From Hyphomicrobiales bacterium (GTDB lineage: Bacteria > Pseudomonadota > Alphaproteobacteria > Rhizobiales > Rhizobiaceae), in assembly GCA_900468065.1 (NCBI GenBank), contig UBTA01000078.1:51299-115298 (forward strand): 64,000 bases of DNA, read 5' to 3'. Made by a program: the position numbers and the translations under genes. This document shows, piece after piece, positions 37,901 through 47,572 of the stretch; position 1 is the stretch's first letter; each line of letters begins with the position of its first letter. A model generated the notes under the pieces. The model ran no database searches and was not told where the DNA came from. It worked only from the letters and a program-made list of their open reading frames with translations.

Positions 37901-37933
37901 TGACGAAATTCTAAATTCGTCATTCGTAAATCG
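37890..37933. promoter_or_regulatory. Perfect 18-bp inverted repeat, TetR operator
   Basis: CGATTTACGAATGACGAA (37890-37907) and TTCGTCATTCGTAAATCG (37916-37933) are exact reverse complements around an 8-bp spacer. The repeat ends 10 bp before the TetR start. Its length suggests two TetR dimers or two overlapping sites. Confidence 0.85.
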
Positions 37934-37943
37934 GAGCGCATCC

Positions 37944-38546
37944 ATGGACGAGACCAGCGATAGCCTCGACACTGTCCGGCAGGACAATATCGCGCGGATT
38001 CTGGAGGCGGCAGAACGCCTTTTCCGGCATTATGGCTATGCCAAGACCAATGTTGCCGATATTGCCCGCGATCTCGGCATGTCTCCGGCCAATATCTACC
38101 GCTTCTTTGCCTCCAAGACCGAAATCCATCAGGCGATCTGCGGCCGTATGCTCGCCGGCAGCTACCAGCAGGCCTATGAAATCTCGCGCCTGCCGGTCAG
38201 TGCTGCCGACCGCCTGCGCCGTTATCTGCAGGCCGAACATCAGCTGATCCTCACCGCCATGCTTGACCATGAAAAGGTCCATGAGATGGTCATCGTTGCC
38301 ATTGAGCGCGACTGGCATGTGATCGAAAAGCATATCGACCAGATGCATGAACTGTTGGAGGAGATCATCCGCCAGGGCATCGCCGCCGGTGAGTTCGCCG
38401 AGCAGGACCCTGCGGCTGCCGCCCGATCCTTCGGGGCAGCGACAGTGGTCATGTGCCATCCACAACTGGTGGCGCAATGTCTTTCCAAGCCGAACCGGGC
38501 CACGCCCGACGAAATTACTGAATTTGCAATCAATGCCTTGAGATGA
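37944..38546 (+). CDS. TetR-family repressor
   Basis: The 200-residue protein has a TetR HTH (ILEAAERLFRHYGYAKTNVA, DIARDLGMSPANIYRFFASK) and an all-helical ligand domain. It precedes an RND adaptor and pump on the same strand, and a very strong palindrome lies directly before it. It probably represses the three-gene operon and itself, and lets go on binding a pump substrate. ATG 37944 is used; a longer frame from 37872 would translate through the palindrome. Confidence 0.87.
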   Translation: MDETSDSLDTVRQDNIARILEAAERLFRHYGYAKTNVADIARDLGMSPANIYRFFASKTEIHQAICGRMLAGSYQQAYEISRLPVSAADRLRRYLQAEHQLILTAMLDHEKVHEMVIVAIERDWHVIEKHIDQMHELLEEIIRQGIAAGEFAEQDPAAAARSFGAATVVMCHPQLVAQCLSKPNRATPDEITEFAINALR

Positions 38547-38601
38547 ACGCGGCCGTTAGCGGCCTGCTTTCCCGACTTCATTTTTGATCAGGAGTGCGAA
38601 C

Positions 38602-39741
38602 ATGCCTTCGCCCAGCCATAACTGTATTCGTTTGTCCGTCGTTTCCATCGTATCTGCCGCCGTTCTGGTCTTGTCCGGCTGTTCTGAAGAGAAAGCCGAG
38701 ACAAAGGAAATCGTGCGCCCCGTGAAGGTGGTCGAGATTGCCGCTATCGATACCTCGCGCACGCTCAGCTATTCCGGTACGGTCCGCGCCCGTACCGAAA
38801 TGAACCTCGGCTTCCGCGTCAATGGCAAGATCACCGAGCGTCTTGTCGATATCGGCCAACGGGTCAAAACCGGCGACCTGCTCGCGCGCATCGATCCGTC
38901 CGATTACGAATTGGCACTGGCCAGCGCCAAGGCGAGCCTTGATGCCACAGAGCGGCAGGTCGAAACGACGGAACTGGCGCGGCTGCGTGCAGAACAGCTG
39001 TTAGCCAAGAACGTCGCGCCGAAATCGCAGCTCGAGCAGGCAACGCTCAGCTACAATCAAGCCGTTGCCACCCGTGACTCGGCCCGGTCGGCTCTCGATC
39101 AGGCGAAGAACCAGGTGAGCTATACCGATTTGAAGTCCGATCAGAACGGCATTGTCACCGCTGTCAGCGCCGATATCGGCCAGGTCGTCGGCTCGGGAAC
39201 GCCGGTCGTCAGCGTCGCCGTCGATGGCGAAAAGGAAGTGCTGGTCGCCATCCCCGAAACGGATATTGCCCAGTTTAGGCCCGGCAAGGTGGTCACCGTC
39301 GGGTTCTGGTCGAATGCGGCTCTGACGCTGCCGGGCAAGGTACGTGAAGTGGCCGGCAGCGCCGAGCCGCAATCCCGCACCTTCGCGGTGCGTATCAGCC
39401 TGCCGAATGATCCAAGCGTGCTGCTCGGCATGACTGCCGGCATCCTCGCCACTGCTGCCGATACCCATCGATTGGTCTCCATCCCCTTGAGTGCTCTTGC
39501 CAGGAAGGATGACCAGCCGATTGTCTGGAAAGTTGATCGCACTGCTGAGACCGTGCATTCCCGCGTCGTCAAGGTCGCCGATTTCACCGCCGATGGTGTG
39601 CGGGTCGCCGAAGGATTAAAACCCGGGGACGTCGTGGTGGCCGCCGGTACCCAATTCATGACGGAAGGCTTGAAGGTGAAACTCGGCAACGACGTCAAGC
39701 AGCAATCCGCCGCCGCCGAAATCACCCAGCTCGTGCGCTGA
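38602..39741 (+). CDS. RND efflux periplasmic adaptor (membrane fusion lipoprotein)
   Basis: The 379-residue protein has a lipoprotein signal with lipobox LSGC (VLVLSGCSEE). Then comes the barrel-sandwich/hairpin/beta-barrel order of MFP adaptors: SGTVRARTEMNLGFRVNGKI, a coiled-coil hairpin (residues about 95-160) and DIGQVVGSGTPVVSVAVDGE. It would bridge the inner-membrane pump to an outer-membrane channel, which is not encoded here. ATG 38602 follows CAGGAG. It is in an operon with the TetR gene and the RND pump. Confidence 0.87.
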   Translation: MPSPSHNCIRLSVVSIVSAAVLVLSGCSEEKAETKEIVRPVKVVEIAAIDTSRTLSYSGTVRARTEMNLGFRVNGKITERLVDIGQRVKTGDLLARIDPSDYELALASAKASLDATERQVETTELARLRAEQLLAKNVAPKSQLEQATLSYNQAVATRDSARSALDQAKNQVSYTDLKSDQNGIVTAVSADIGQVVGSGTPVVSVAVDGEKEVLVAIPETDIAQFRPGKVVTVGFWSNAALTLPGKVREVAGSAEPQSRTFAVRISLPNDPSVLLGMTAGILATAADTHRLVSIPLSALARKDDQPIVWKVDRTAETVHSRVVKVADFTADGVRVAEGLKPGDVVVAAGTQFMTEGLKVKLGNDVKQQSAAAEITQLVR

Positions 39742-39769
39742 CCCACCCATCGAAAGCGGAATAACGCCG

Positions 39770-42700
39770 ATGACCTCCTCCACCGACCAAAAACAGTCGT
39801 TCAACCTGTCGCGCTGGGCCATCGGGCATCCGAGCATCGCGCGCTTTCTCTTCGGCCTGATCCTGATTACCGGCGTGCTTGGCCTGATGCGCATGGGCCA
39901 GAAGGAGGATCCGGATTTCACCTTCCGCGTCATGGTCGTGCAGGCGATCTGGCCGGGTGCCTCGATCCAGGAGATGGAAGATCAGGTCGTCAATAAGATC
40001 GAGCGCAAGCTGCAGGAAACCCCGCATCTCGATTTCGTCCGCTCCTATACCCGCGCCGGCAGCGCCATCATCACCCTGCAGGTCAAGGGCGACACCAATG
40101 CGGCGCAGGTCGCCGACGCCTTCTACCAGGTGCGAAAGAAGGTCGGCGATATCGCCAACGAGCTGCCGCAGGGCCTGCTCGGCCCTTATTTCAACGATGA
40201 ATTCGGCGATACGTTCGTCACGCTGCATTCGCTGAGCGGTGAGGGCTACAGCTATCCCGAATTGAAGAAATTCGCCATCGAAGCGCGCGACATGCTGCTG
40301 ACGACGCCGGGTGTCGAGAAAGCCGTCATCATCGGTGACCAGCCGGAAAAGATCTATATCGACATTTCCTCCGCCGTGCTCGCCTCGCGCGGGCTGACGC
40401 TTGCCGATGTGCAAAATGCCATCAAGGGACAGAACAATGTCGATCCCGCCGGTTCGGTCGATACCGGCACGCGTTCCGTACGCATTTCAGTCGAAGGTGG
40501 GGTCACCAAGCCGGCTGATATCCGCGAGCTGCGCCTGCGCTCCGGCAACGAAATCACCCCCCTCGGCGACATCGCCACCGTCTCCTCGGGGCTTGAGGAT
40601 CCCTATCAGCGCAAGTACCGCTTCAATGGCGAAGACAGCGTCCAGATTGGCGTGGTCATGGCCAAGGGCTACAAGGTCACGGATGTCGGTGCTGCGGTCG
40701 AGGCAACCTACCAGCGTTTCGAATCTGCATTGCCCTATGGCGTCGCGGTCAATCAGATCGCCGACCAGCCGGAAGTGGTCACCGAGGCCGTTGGCGAATT
40801 CATGAAGGCGCTCGGCGAAGCGCTGGTGATCGTGCTGATCGTCTCCTTCGTGTCGATCGGCTGGCGCTCCGGCCTGGTGATCGCCATTGCCATTCCCCTC
40901 GTGCTGGCTGCCACCTTCGCCATCATGTACGAACTGGGCATCGACCTGCAGCGCATTTCCCTGGGGGCATTGATCATCGCGCTGGGCCTGCTGGTCGACG
41001 ATGCCATGATCGTCGTCGAACTGATGGAGCGAAAACTGGAAGAGGGGCTGGACAAGCTCGATGCCGCCAGCTTCGCCTATTCCTCGACGGCGTTCCCGAT
41101 GCTGACCGGCACACTAATCACAACAGCAGGTTTCATTCCCGTCGGTTTTGCGGCCTCGACCGCCGGTGAATATGTCCGCTCGCTGTTCTATGTCGTCGGC
41201 ATCGCCCTGGTCGTCTCCTGGTTCGTGGCCGTCTATTTCACGCCTTGGCTTGGTTACATGATCCTCAAGCAGCGGTCCCATGCTGGCAGCCACCACGACG
41301 TCTTCGATACGCGCTTTTATCGCGGCTTGCGCGCCACCGTCGGCTGGGCGGTGCGCCACCGCGTGATCGTCCTGTCGCTGACGCTCGTCACTTTCGCGGC
41401 CAGCCTCTGGGCTTTCCAATTCATTCCGAAGAACTTCTTCCCACAGTCGTCGCGCCCCGAAATTCTCGTCGATCTCTGGCTGCCGGAGGGCACCAGCATC
41501 AAAGAAGTCGAGACCCAGGCCAAAGCATTGGAAGCGAAAATACTCGACGACAAGGACAAGAAGTTCATCGCCACCTATATCGGCGAGGGCGCGCCGCGCT
41601 TCTTCCTGCCGCTCGACCAGCAGCTGCGCAATCCGAATTTCGCCCAGCTGCTCGTCATGGCCAACGACGAACCGGCCCGGGAACGGTTGATCGTCAAGCT
41701 GCGGTCCATTCTCGCCGAGGATTTCCCGTCCATTCGCGGCAAGGTCGACCGCCTGTTCCTCGGCCCTCCGACAGGTTGGCCGGTACAGATGCGCGTAACC
41801 GGACAGGACCGCGCCGAAGTCCGCCGCATCGCCGATCAGGTGAAAGCGAAGTTCGCCGAAAATCCCGAACTCGGTGCCATTCACGACGATTGGCTCGAAC
41901 CGGTGCCGGCGATGAAGCTGGTCATCGACCAGGACCGCGCCCGTGCGCTCGGCGTCTCGTCGCAGCGCATCCGGCAGATGCTGCAGGCGACAATGAGCGG
42001 TGCACCGCTCGACGATTTCCGCGATGGTGAGGAAACGGTCTCCATTGTCGCCCGCGAGCCGGACGCGAACCGTCACCTGCTGTCGGCCGTGCACTCGATC
42101 TACGTCCCGACTGATTTCGGCAGCTATGTGCCTTTGTCGCAGGTTGCCAAGGTCGTGCCTGTTCTCGAACAGGGCGTCGAGTGGCGCCGCAACCGGTTGC
42201 CGACGATCACGGTGCGCGGCACGCTACCCGATGGCGTGCAGCCGAACGACGTTGCGATGAAGATGTACGCCGACATGAAGCCGCTGCGCGACAGTCTTGC
42301 GCCCGGTTACGCGGTGGAAATCCAGGGCGGCGCGGAAGATGCAGCCGAAAGCCAGCAGTCGATCGCCGACAAGGCGCCGGTCATGCTGGCGGTTATCGTC
42401 GTATTGCTGATGATCCAGCTGCAGCATTTCGGCAAGGCGATGCTGGTTCTGGCAACCGGTCCGCTCGGCATTATCGGTGCCGCCGCAGCCCTGTTGATCA
42501 GCGGCGCCCCCTTCGGCTTCGTTGCCATCCTCGGTGTCATCGCGTTGCTCGGCATCATCATGCGCAACTCGATCATCCTCGTCGATCAGATTGACCAGGA
42601 TATTGCCGCGGGCATGGAGCGAACGGAGGCAATCATCGGCTCGGCCGTCCGGCGTTTCCGGCCGATCGTGCTGACGGCGATGACGGCGGTTTTGGCGCTG

Positions 42701-42913
42701 ATCCCGATCTCGCGCGGCGTCTTCTGGGGACCGCTCGCCTATGCGATGATGGGTGGCATCCTGGTTGCTACCGTGCTGACCATCCTCGTCCTACCGGCCG
42801 GTTATGCGCTGTTCTTCGGCAAGGAGCCGAAGAACAGGGTTGAAGAGCCGCAGGCGCCAAGCGAGGAGGCGCAAGAGGCTGTCCATTATCCCGCCGCGAT
42901 CGCCGCGGAGTAA
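39770..42913 (+). CDS. RND efflux pump, inner-membrane subunit
   Basis: The 1047-residue pump has the RND layout: a first helix (FLFGLILITGVLGLMRMG), a large periplasmic loop, six helices, then the same again. The proton-relay aspartates are in GLLVDDAMIVVELMER of helix 4, and a second-half motif reads LGIIMRNSIILVDQIDQDI. It belongs to the drug/solvent (HAE1) class by length. With the adaptor it would expel toxic compounds across the envelope using the proton gradient. The gene starts 28 bp after the adaptor stop. Confidence 0.9.
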   Translation: MTSSTDQKQSFNLSRWAIGHPSIARFLFGLILITGVLGLMRMGQKEDPDFTFRVMVVQAIWPGASIQEMEDQVVNKIERKLQETPHLDFVRSYTRAGSAIITLQVKGDTNAAQVADAFYQVRKKVGDIANELPQGLLGPYFNDEFGDTFVTLHSLSGEGYSYPELKKFAIEARDMLLTTPGVEKAVIIGDQPEKIYIDISSAVLASRGLTLADVQNAIKGQNNVDPAGSVDTGTRSVRISVEGGVTKPADIRELRLRSGNEITPLGDIATVSSGLEDPYQRKYRFNGEDSVQIGVVMAKGYKVTDVGAAVEATYQRFESALPYGVAVNQIADQPEVVTEAVGEFMKALGEALVIVLIVSFVSIGWRSGLVIAIAIPLVLAATFAIMYELGIDLQRISLGALIIALGLLVDDAMIVVELMERKLEEGLDKLDAASFAYSSTAFPMLTGTLITTAGFIPVGFAASTAGEYVRSLFYVVGIALVVSWFVAVYFTPWLGYMILKQRSHAGSHHDVFDTRFYRGLRATVGWAVRHRVIVLSLTLVTFAASLWAFQFIPKNFFPQSSRPEILVDLWLPEGTSIKEVETQAKALEAKILDDKDKKFIATYIGEGAPRFFLPLDQQLRNPNFAQLLVMANDEPARERLIVKLRSILAEDFPSIRGKVDRLFLGPPTGWPVQMRVTGQDRAEVRRIADQVKAKFAENPELGAIHDDWLEPVPAMKLVIDQDRARALGVSSQRIRQMLQATMSGAPLDDFRDGEETVSIVAREPDANRHLLSAVHSIYVPTDFGSYVPLSQVAKVVPVLEQGVEWRRNRLPTITVRGTLPDGVQPNDVAMKMYADMKPLRDSLAPGYAVEIQGGAEDAAESQQSIADKAPVMLAVIVVLLMIQLQHFGKAMLVLATGPLGIIGAAAALLISGAPFGFVAILGVIALLGIIMRNSIILVDQIDQDIAAGMERTEAIIGSAVRRFRPIVLTAMTAVLALIPISRGVFWGPLAYAMMGGILVATVLTILVLPAGYALFFGKEPKNRVEEPQAPSEEAQEAVHYPAAIAAE

Positions 42914-42925
42914 TCCGCGCGGTCT

Positions 42926-42954
42926 GTGACGGCACCCGCCAAAGGTGCCGTCAC
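42926..42954 (+). terminator. Hairpin after the RND operon
   Basis: GTGACGGCACC (42926-42936) pairs perfectly with GGTGCCGTCAC (42944-42954) across a seven-base loop, 12 bp after the pump stop. It lacks a T-run, so it may be a Rho-assisted terminator or a 3'-end protector. Confidence 0.55.
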
Positions 42955-43090
42955 GCTGCAATGCAGGTTGGGCACAAGACTTTGGTATTAAAACGATTTA
43001 GGGCGGGACAAGCCATCTGCTACGCGCATAACGCATGGCTGCTCTGCAAAATTCTGCCTACGATTTAAGCTCAAACAATGTATATTGAAC

Positions 43091-43250
43091 TCATCGAAGT
43101 GATGCACCTCCTCCCGCAAAGCTTCGATATGTAAGTGGCCTCACTCCTCCTCCCAGAGGGCACTTGCGGAATGGCAACACTCCTCCTCCCAGTTGCCATT
43201 CGGTTCTATTCGAAAGCCTGCCGCACCTCCTCCCGCGGCAGGCTTTTTCG
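43091..43250 (+). ncRNA. CcsR/cuckoo-type small RNA: four hairpins with CCTCCTCCC loops
   Basis: Four tandem inverted repeats each place CCTCCTCCC in the loop, at 43107-43115, 43146-43154, 43182-43190 and 43226-43234. Stems: ATCGAAG with CTTCGAT (43093-43099, 43122-43128); AAGTGGCCTC with GAGGGCACTT (one mismatch); GAATGGCAAC with GTTGCCATTC (perfect); AAAGCCTGCCGC with GCGGCAGGCTTT (perfect), followed by TT, which makes a terminator. The loop is complementary to Shine-Dalgarno GGAGG. This matches the CcsR RNAs of Rhodobacter and the cuckoo RNA family of Rhizobiales. TATATT at 43081-43086 could be the -10. No DUF1127 gene precedes it, unlike in Rhodobacter; the one in this window is 24 kb away. 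Confidence 0.85.
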
Positions 43251-43289
43251 ATTCTGGGCCTGTTTATTTCCGTCTCTCATGCCGAATAC

Positions 43290-43322
43290 AAAAAACCGCC
43301 GCGAAGCATGACCTCGCGACGG
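43290..43322 (-). terminator. Intrinsic terminator of the AapJ-like gene (minus strand)
   Basis: On the minus strand CCGTCGCGA pairs with TCGCGGCGG (one G-T pair) and a run of six T follows. It lies 24 bp beyond the stop of the binding-protein gene. Confidence 0.8.
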
Positions 43323-43345
43323 CTCAGGCAGTTTATGCGGTTTTA

Positions 43346-44356
43346 TCAGCGAAGCGGTGGTGCGTAGACCAGGCCGCCATTGTTCCACAGGTTGTTCAGG
43401 CCGCGTTCGATCTTCAGCGGACTGTCCTTGCCGAGATGACGCTCAAAGACTTCGCCGTAGTTGCCGACGGCCGAGATCGCCTGGAAAGCCCATTTCGGAT
43501 CAAGGCCGAAGTTTTTCGAAATCGCGCCGTCTGCACCGAGGAAGCGCTTTTGCGCCACGGTGCCGTCTTCCGACGTCTTGGCTGCATTTTCCTTTGTGAT
43601 GCCCAGTTCTTCCGCCTCGATCATCGCAAACAGGGTCCAGCGAACGATCTTGAACCATTGCTCGTCGCCCTGGCGAACAGCTGGCCCGAGTGGCTCCTTG
43701 GAGATCACTTCCGGCAGAACCATGTAGTTGTCCGGATCGGTCAGCGTCAGGCGCTGTGCGTAGAGGGCGGAAGCATCCGTTGAATAGACGTCGCAGCGGC
43801 CGGTGCCGAAGGCCTGCACGGTCTGGTCGGGTTTTTCAAAGGCAATGACATTGTACTGGATGCCGTTGGCGCTGAAATAGTCGGCCATGTTCTGTTCGGT
43901 GGTGGTGCCGGTTTCGGTGCAGACCGAAGCGCCGGACAGTTCCTTGACGCTCTTGACGCCCAGATCCTTGCGGATCATGAAGGCCTGTCCGTCATAATAG
44001 TTGGCGCCGACGAAGCTCATGCCGAGATCGGTATCGCGCGACAAGGTCCAGGTGGTTTGGCGCGACAGAAGATCGACTTCGCCCGATTGCAGAGCGGCAA
44101 AACGCTCCTTGGTCGACAGCGGCACATATTGCACCTTGCTGGAATCGCCGAGCACTGCAGCAGCGACGGCGCGGCAGAAGTCGACGTCGAATCCTGCCCA
44201 TTCGCCCTTGTCGTTCGGGCTTGAAAAGCCAAGCACGCCTTGGCTAACGCCGCAGCGCAGCGCGCCACGTTCGCGGGCGATATCCAGCGTGCCCGCCTGC
44301 GCCACAGTCCCAGCCAGCGTTGCCGCGGCCACTATTGCAAAAATTGCTGATTTCAT
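43346..44356 (-). CDS. Amino-acid ABC transporter binding protein (AapJ-like)
   Basis: The 336-residue periplasmic protein has a signal peptide (MKSAIFAIVAAATLAGTVAQ, cut near AGT) and a mature start RERGALRCGVSQGVLGFSSP, typical of general L-amino-acid binding protein AapJ. Further matches are GEWAGFDVDFCRAVAAAVLG and TETGTTTEQNMADYF. ATG 44356 follows GGAGGAG; the longer upstream frame is not a signal peptide. No permease or ATPase gene is near, so it may feed a transporter encoded elsewhere. It is downstream of the kinase-aminotransferase fusion on the same strand. Confidence 0.85.
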   Translation of the reverse strand: MKSAIFAIVAAATLAGTVAQAGTLDIARERGALRCGVSQGVLGFSSPNDKGEWAGFDVDFCRAVAAAVLGDSSKVQYVPLSTKERFAALQSGEVDLLSRQTTWTLSRDTDLGMSFVGANYYDGQAFMIRKDLGVKSVKELSGASVCTETGTTTEQNMADYFSANGIQYNVIAFEKPDQTVQAFGTGRCDVYSTDASALYAQRLTLTDPDNYMVLPEVISKEPLGPAVRQGDEQWFKIVRWTLFAMIEAEELGITKENAAKTSEDGTVAQKRFLGADGAISKNFGLDPKWAFQAISAVGNYGEVFERHLGKDSPLKIERGLNNLWNNGGLVYAPPLR

Positions 44357-44401
44357 GGTTTCGTTCTCCTCCGGTTTTTTAAGTCGCACGTGTTCCGTCC
44401 G

Positions 44402-44420
44402 GGCAGCGCCAAGCGCTGCC
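44402..44420 (-). promoter_or_regulatory. Perfect hairpin between fusion gene and binding-protein gene
   Basis: GGCAGCGC (44402-44409) and GCGCTGCC (44413-44420) form an 8-bp stem with a three-base loop. There is no T-run. It probably marks a processing or stability element that sets apart expression of the binding protein from the upstream enzyme. Confidence 0.5.
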
Positions 44421-44459
44421 AAGCTCTTTCCTGTTTCTTCTTGGTATTCGCCGGGGCTG

Positions 44460-47400
44460 TCAGCCCCGGGCCGTGACCGCCTCGAATGTTTCCTCAAGCA
44501 CGGAGAGCAGATGGTCCGCGTCCCGCTTCGAGAAGACCATGGGCGGCCGCATCTTCAGTACGTTGTCATGCGGCCCCTCGGTGCCCATCAGCACGCCGCG
44601 CTGGCGCGCACCGTTCGATACGGCCCGGGCGAGGTCCGTTGCAGGTGCCTTGGTCTTGCGGTCGGTGACGAGCTCGATGCCGAGGAACAGCCCCATGCCG
44701 CGCACGTCGCCGATCACCTCGTAACGCTGCTGCATTGCCCGGAAACCGGCCATCAGGTAATTGCCGATCGCAAGCGCATTGCCGCGCAAGTCCGCACCCT
44801 CGATAACGTCGAGGACGGCAAGACCGACGGCGCAGGAGACCGGGTTGCCGCCGAACGTGTTGAAATATTCCATGCCGTTGTTGAAGCTGTCGGCGATCTC
44901 ACGGGTCGTGACGACAGCCGCCAGCGGATGGCCGTCGCCGATCGGCTTGCCCATGGTGACGATATCGGGCGTAACGCCCTGTTCCTCGAACGCCCACCAG
45001 TGGCTGCCCACCCGGCCGAAACCGACCTGAACCTCGTCGGCAATGCAGACGCCGCCTGCATCGCGGATCATCCGGTAGACTTCCTTGAGATAACCTTCCG
45101 GCAGGAACACCTGACCGGCAACGCTCGGGATCGATTCGGCGATGAAGAAGCCCGGACCTTCGCCCTTTGCCTGCATCTGAGCGATCAGTTCAGCGACGCT
45201 TTCGGCATAACGCTTGGCATGCTCCTCAAGCGCCCAATCGGCAGGGGCGCGATAGCTGTCGGGAACCAGCGCCACATGGACATGCGGCTTCTTTTCCTTG
45301 CCGCCCTTGCGGCGGAACTTGTAGGGGCTGATCTCGATCAGCTCCTGCGTCGTGCCGTGATAGGCCCAGTCGAGCACGATGGCGTTTTCGCGGCCGGTAT
45401 GGGCGCGCATCATCCTGAGTGCCAGGCTATTGGCCTCCGAGCCGCTGTTGACGAAGCCGGCAACGGTCAGCTCCTTCGGCAGCGTTGCGGTCAGCCGCTC
45501 GGCATAGGCGACGATATTGTCGTGCAGGTAGCGCGTATTGGTGTTGAGCGTCGCTGCCTGCCGCGCCATCGCTTCGACGACTGCCGGATGGGCATGGCCG
45601 ATATGGCAGACATTGTTGAAGCAATCGAGATAGGCACGGCCGCTGTCGTCGATCAGCCAGACGCCGTCGCCGCGCACGAACTTGATCGGCTTGTCGTAGG
45701 AAATCGACAGGTTGGGAACCAGAAGCTCCTTGCGCAGCTTGACGATCTCCTCATGCGACCGCCCTGTTTTCTCGTAGAATTCCGGTGCTATGCCGGCAAA
45801 GGCGTTGGCATTCGGGAAAAGCTCGGCCCAGACATCGAGATAACGCTCCTCGCCGACGCCGAGGATTTCCGTGGCTGAAAGCCGGGTATCGACGGAGAGC
45901 TGCAGGTGCAGATGGGGCGCCCAGCCTCCGTTTTCCGTGGGGGCTCCCATCTCGCCGACCAGCGCGCCGGCATCCAGACGGTCGCCCGCCTTCAGCCGTC
46001 CGAGCGCTTCGTGGGCAAGATGGCCCCAGAGGCTGATGAAGGCCGGGCAGCCTTCTGGTTCATGGCGCAGGGCAATCAGGCAGCCGTAGCCGAGCGGATC
46101 GGGCTCGATCTCGACACTGACGACCGTGGCAGCGGTCGGGGTGTAGAGCCTGGTGCCTGCAGCCATGAACAGGTCGAGGCCGAGATGGCGGATGCGGCGG
46201 GTATCGTCGATCAGCCGCGAAACGAACATGTCGCCGGAATAGACCGTGCGCTTCTCGCCCCAGGGGCCGATGCCGAGATCGACGCCATGGTCTGCGCAGT
46301 AAGCCTCCCAGATCGCCTGCGCCTCATCCGGCTGTTCGCCGGCGGACTTGACCGTCATCGGATGCTGCGGATCGGCGTAAGGGACGAGTGCGGCCGGGTA
46401 GGTCGCGGCGGGGCGGTCGAGCAGCGGACGCAGCGTCTTCCGGTTGGCCCCGATCCAAGCCGTGACGGCGCGTGTGCCGGGCGTTGCCTCGAAACCGCAG
46501 GCATGGCGCAGGATCGCGGTGGCAAAGCGCGGGTTCATTGCATCGAGTTTGCGCAGCAGCGTCCAGGCCGGCTTTTCGCTGATGGCGAGGTAGGGATTAC
46601 CGCCGGTATGGGCGTGGCGCGATGCGGAAATCGTCACCGAGGTGACGAGCCGCATGGCGATCAGATCGAACAGAAGATCGACTTCCTCTTCAAGCAGCGG
46701 ATATTCGGAATGGAAACCGCAGGCGATGGCGGCGGCTGCACCGATCGGATCGGCATGGTCAAGCCCGGCATAGGCTGCGGCGATGGCGACTTCGGCAATG
46801 ACGGGCGCGTAGAGAGCATCGCCGAGATCGATCAGGCCGGCGATGCGGTCGTGATCGTCATTGGCAACCAGTACGTTCCAGTCATTGGCATCGTTGTGAA
46901 TAACCGTTGAACGCAGTTTCGCCAGTTTAGGCGCGACCGCCGTGTCGAAGCGGGCGAGGAACCGCTCCAGCAGCGCCCGGTCGTCGGCGCCGGCAATATG
47001 CTGGAGCCTTTCGGCGGAGCGGCCGGCATTGCGGATGTTCCAGTCGAGATCGCGCAGGGCACCGGGATGCATGAAGCTTTGCAGCGCCCTATCGAAACGG
47101 CCGAGCAGGCGGCCGAGCGACGTCAGCGCTTCCCCGCTGCGGGCGGATTGCGCCAGCGGTGTGCCCGGCACCCAGCCGACGAGGCGCAACAGGTGGCGCA
47201 CGCCGTGCGCGCTGGTCGTTTCGCCAAGGCTTGCGCCTGAGATCGTCGGGCGGATGTGAGGAACGGGCAGGTCTGGCGCATGTTCGCCGATATGGCTGAG
47301 AAGCGCCGTCTGGAAGTCGCTTTCGACCGGCGGTTCGGCGGCATTGACGATCTTGAGGATGTAGATCCCGCCGGTGCTGGCCGTCACCTTGAAATTCTGG

Positions 47401-47513
47401 TCGCGTTCGCTGTCGAGAGGCGACATCGAACCGTCGAGGCCATAATGTTCGGCCAGCAGACGCTTTGCGTCGGCGATGGAAAAATCCGGTGTAGTCTTCA
47501 GCATATCGGTCAT
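44460..47513 (-). CDS. Kinase / M23-like / class III aminotransferase fusion protein, second copy
   Basis: This 1017-residue protein repeats the three-part design of the gene at 19147-22113. Residues about 15-330 are an APH-like kinase ([33 protein letters not shown]). Residues about 400-560 are an M23/LytM-like domain that here keeps both metal motifs, HLGLD and HLHLQ. Residues about 600-1010 are a class III aminotransferase ([23 protein letters not shown] lysine in [13 protein letters not shown]). By analogy with hydroxylysine kinase and phospho-lyases it may phosphorylate and then deaminate a hydroxylated amine. ATG 47513 follows GAGGA. It is divergent from an Lrp/AsnC regulator and followed by an amino-acid binding protein, which points to an amino-acid substrate. 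Confidence 0.87.
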   Translation of the reverse strand: MTDMLKTTPDFSIADAKRLLAEHYGLDGSMSPLDSERDQNFKVTASTGGIYILKIVNAAEPPVESDFQTALLSHIGEHAPDLPVPHIRPTISGASLGETTSAHGVRHLLRLVGWVPGTPLAQSARSGEALTSLGRLLGRFDRALQSFMHPGALRDLDWNIRNAGRSAERLQHIAGADDRALLERFLARFDTAVAPKLAKLRSTVIHNDANDWNVLVANDDHDRIAGLIDLGDALYAPVIAEVAIAAAYAGLDHADPIGAAAAIACGFHSEYPLLEEEVDLLFDLIAMRLVTSVTISASRHAHTGGNPYLAISEKPAWTLLRKLDAMNPRFATAILRHACGFEATPGTRAVTAWIGANRKTLRPLLDRPAATYPAALVPYADPQHPMTVKSAGEQPDEAQAIWEAYCADHGVDLGIGPWGEKRTVYSGDMFVSRLIDDTRRIRHLGLDLFMAAGTRLYTPTAATVVSVEIEPDPLGYGCLIALRHEPEGCPAFISLWGHLAHEALGRLKAGDRLDAGALVGEMGAPTENGGWAPHLHLQLSVDTRLSATEILGVGEERYLDVWAELFPNANAFAGIAPEFYEKTGRSHEEIVKLRKELLVPNLSISYDKPIKFVRGDGVWLIDDSGRAYLDCFNNVCHIGHAHPAVVEAMARQAATLNTNTRYLHDNIVAYAERLTATLPKELTVAGFVNSGSEANSLALRMMRAHTGRENAIVLDWAYHGTTQELIEISPYKFRRKGGKEKKPHVHVALVPDSYRAPADWALEEHAKRYAESVAELIAQMQAKGEGPGFFIAESIPSVAGQVFLPEGYLKEVYRMIRDAGGVCIADEVQVGFGRVGSHWWAFEEQGVTPDIVTMGKPIGDGHPLAAVVTTREIADSFNNGMEYFNTFGGNPVSCAVGLAVLDVIEGADLRGNALAIGNYLMAGFRAMQQRYEVIGDVRGMGLFLGIELVTDRKTKAPATDLARAVSNGARQRGVLMGTEGPHDNVLKMRPPMVFSKRDADHLLSVLEETFEAVTARG

Positions 47514-47572
47514 GATGGGTCCTCGTCTGCTTTAAGAGTTGCACGGGAAGGCAAACCAATGCACCCGGCAAT

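Noticed and set aside
44001..45878. A 625-codon open frame on the plus strand
   Set aside because: It is antisense to the AapJ-like gene and the aminotransferase domain, which show conserved motifs. Long antisense frames are common in high-GC genomes.
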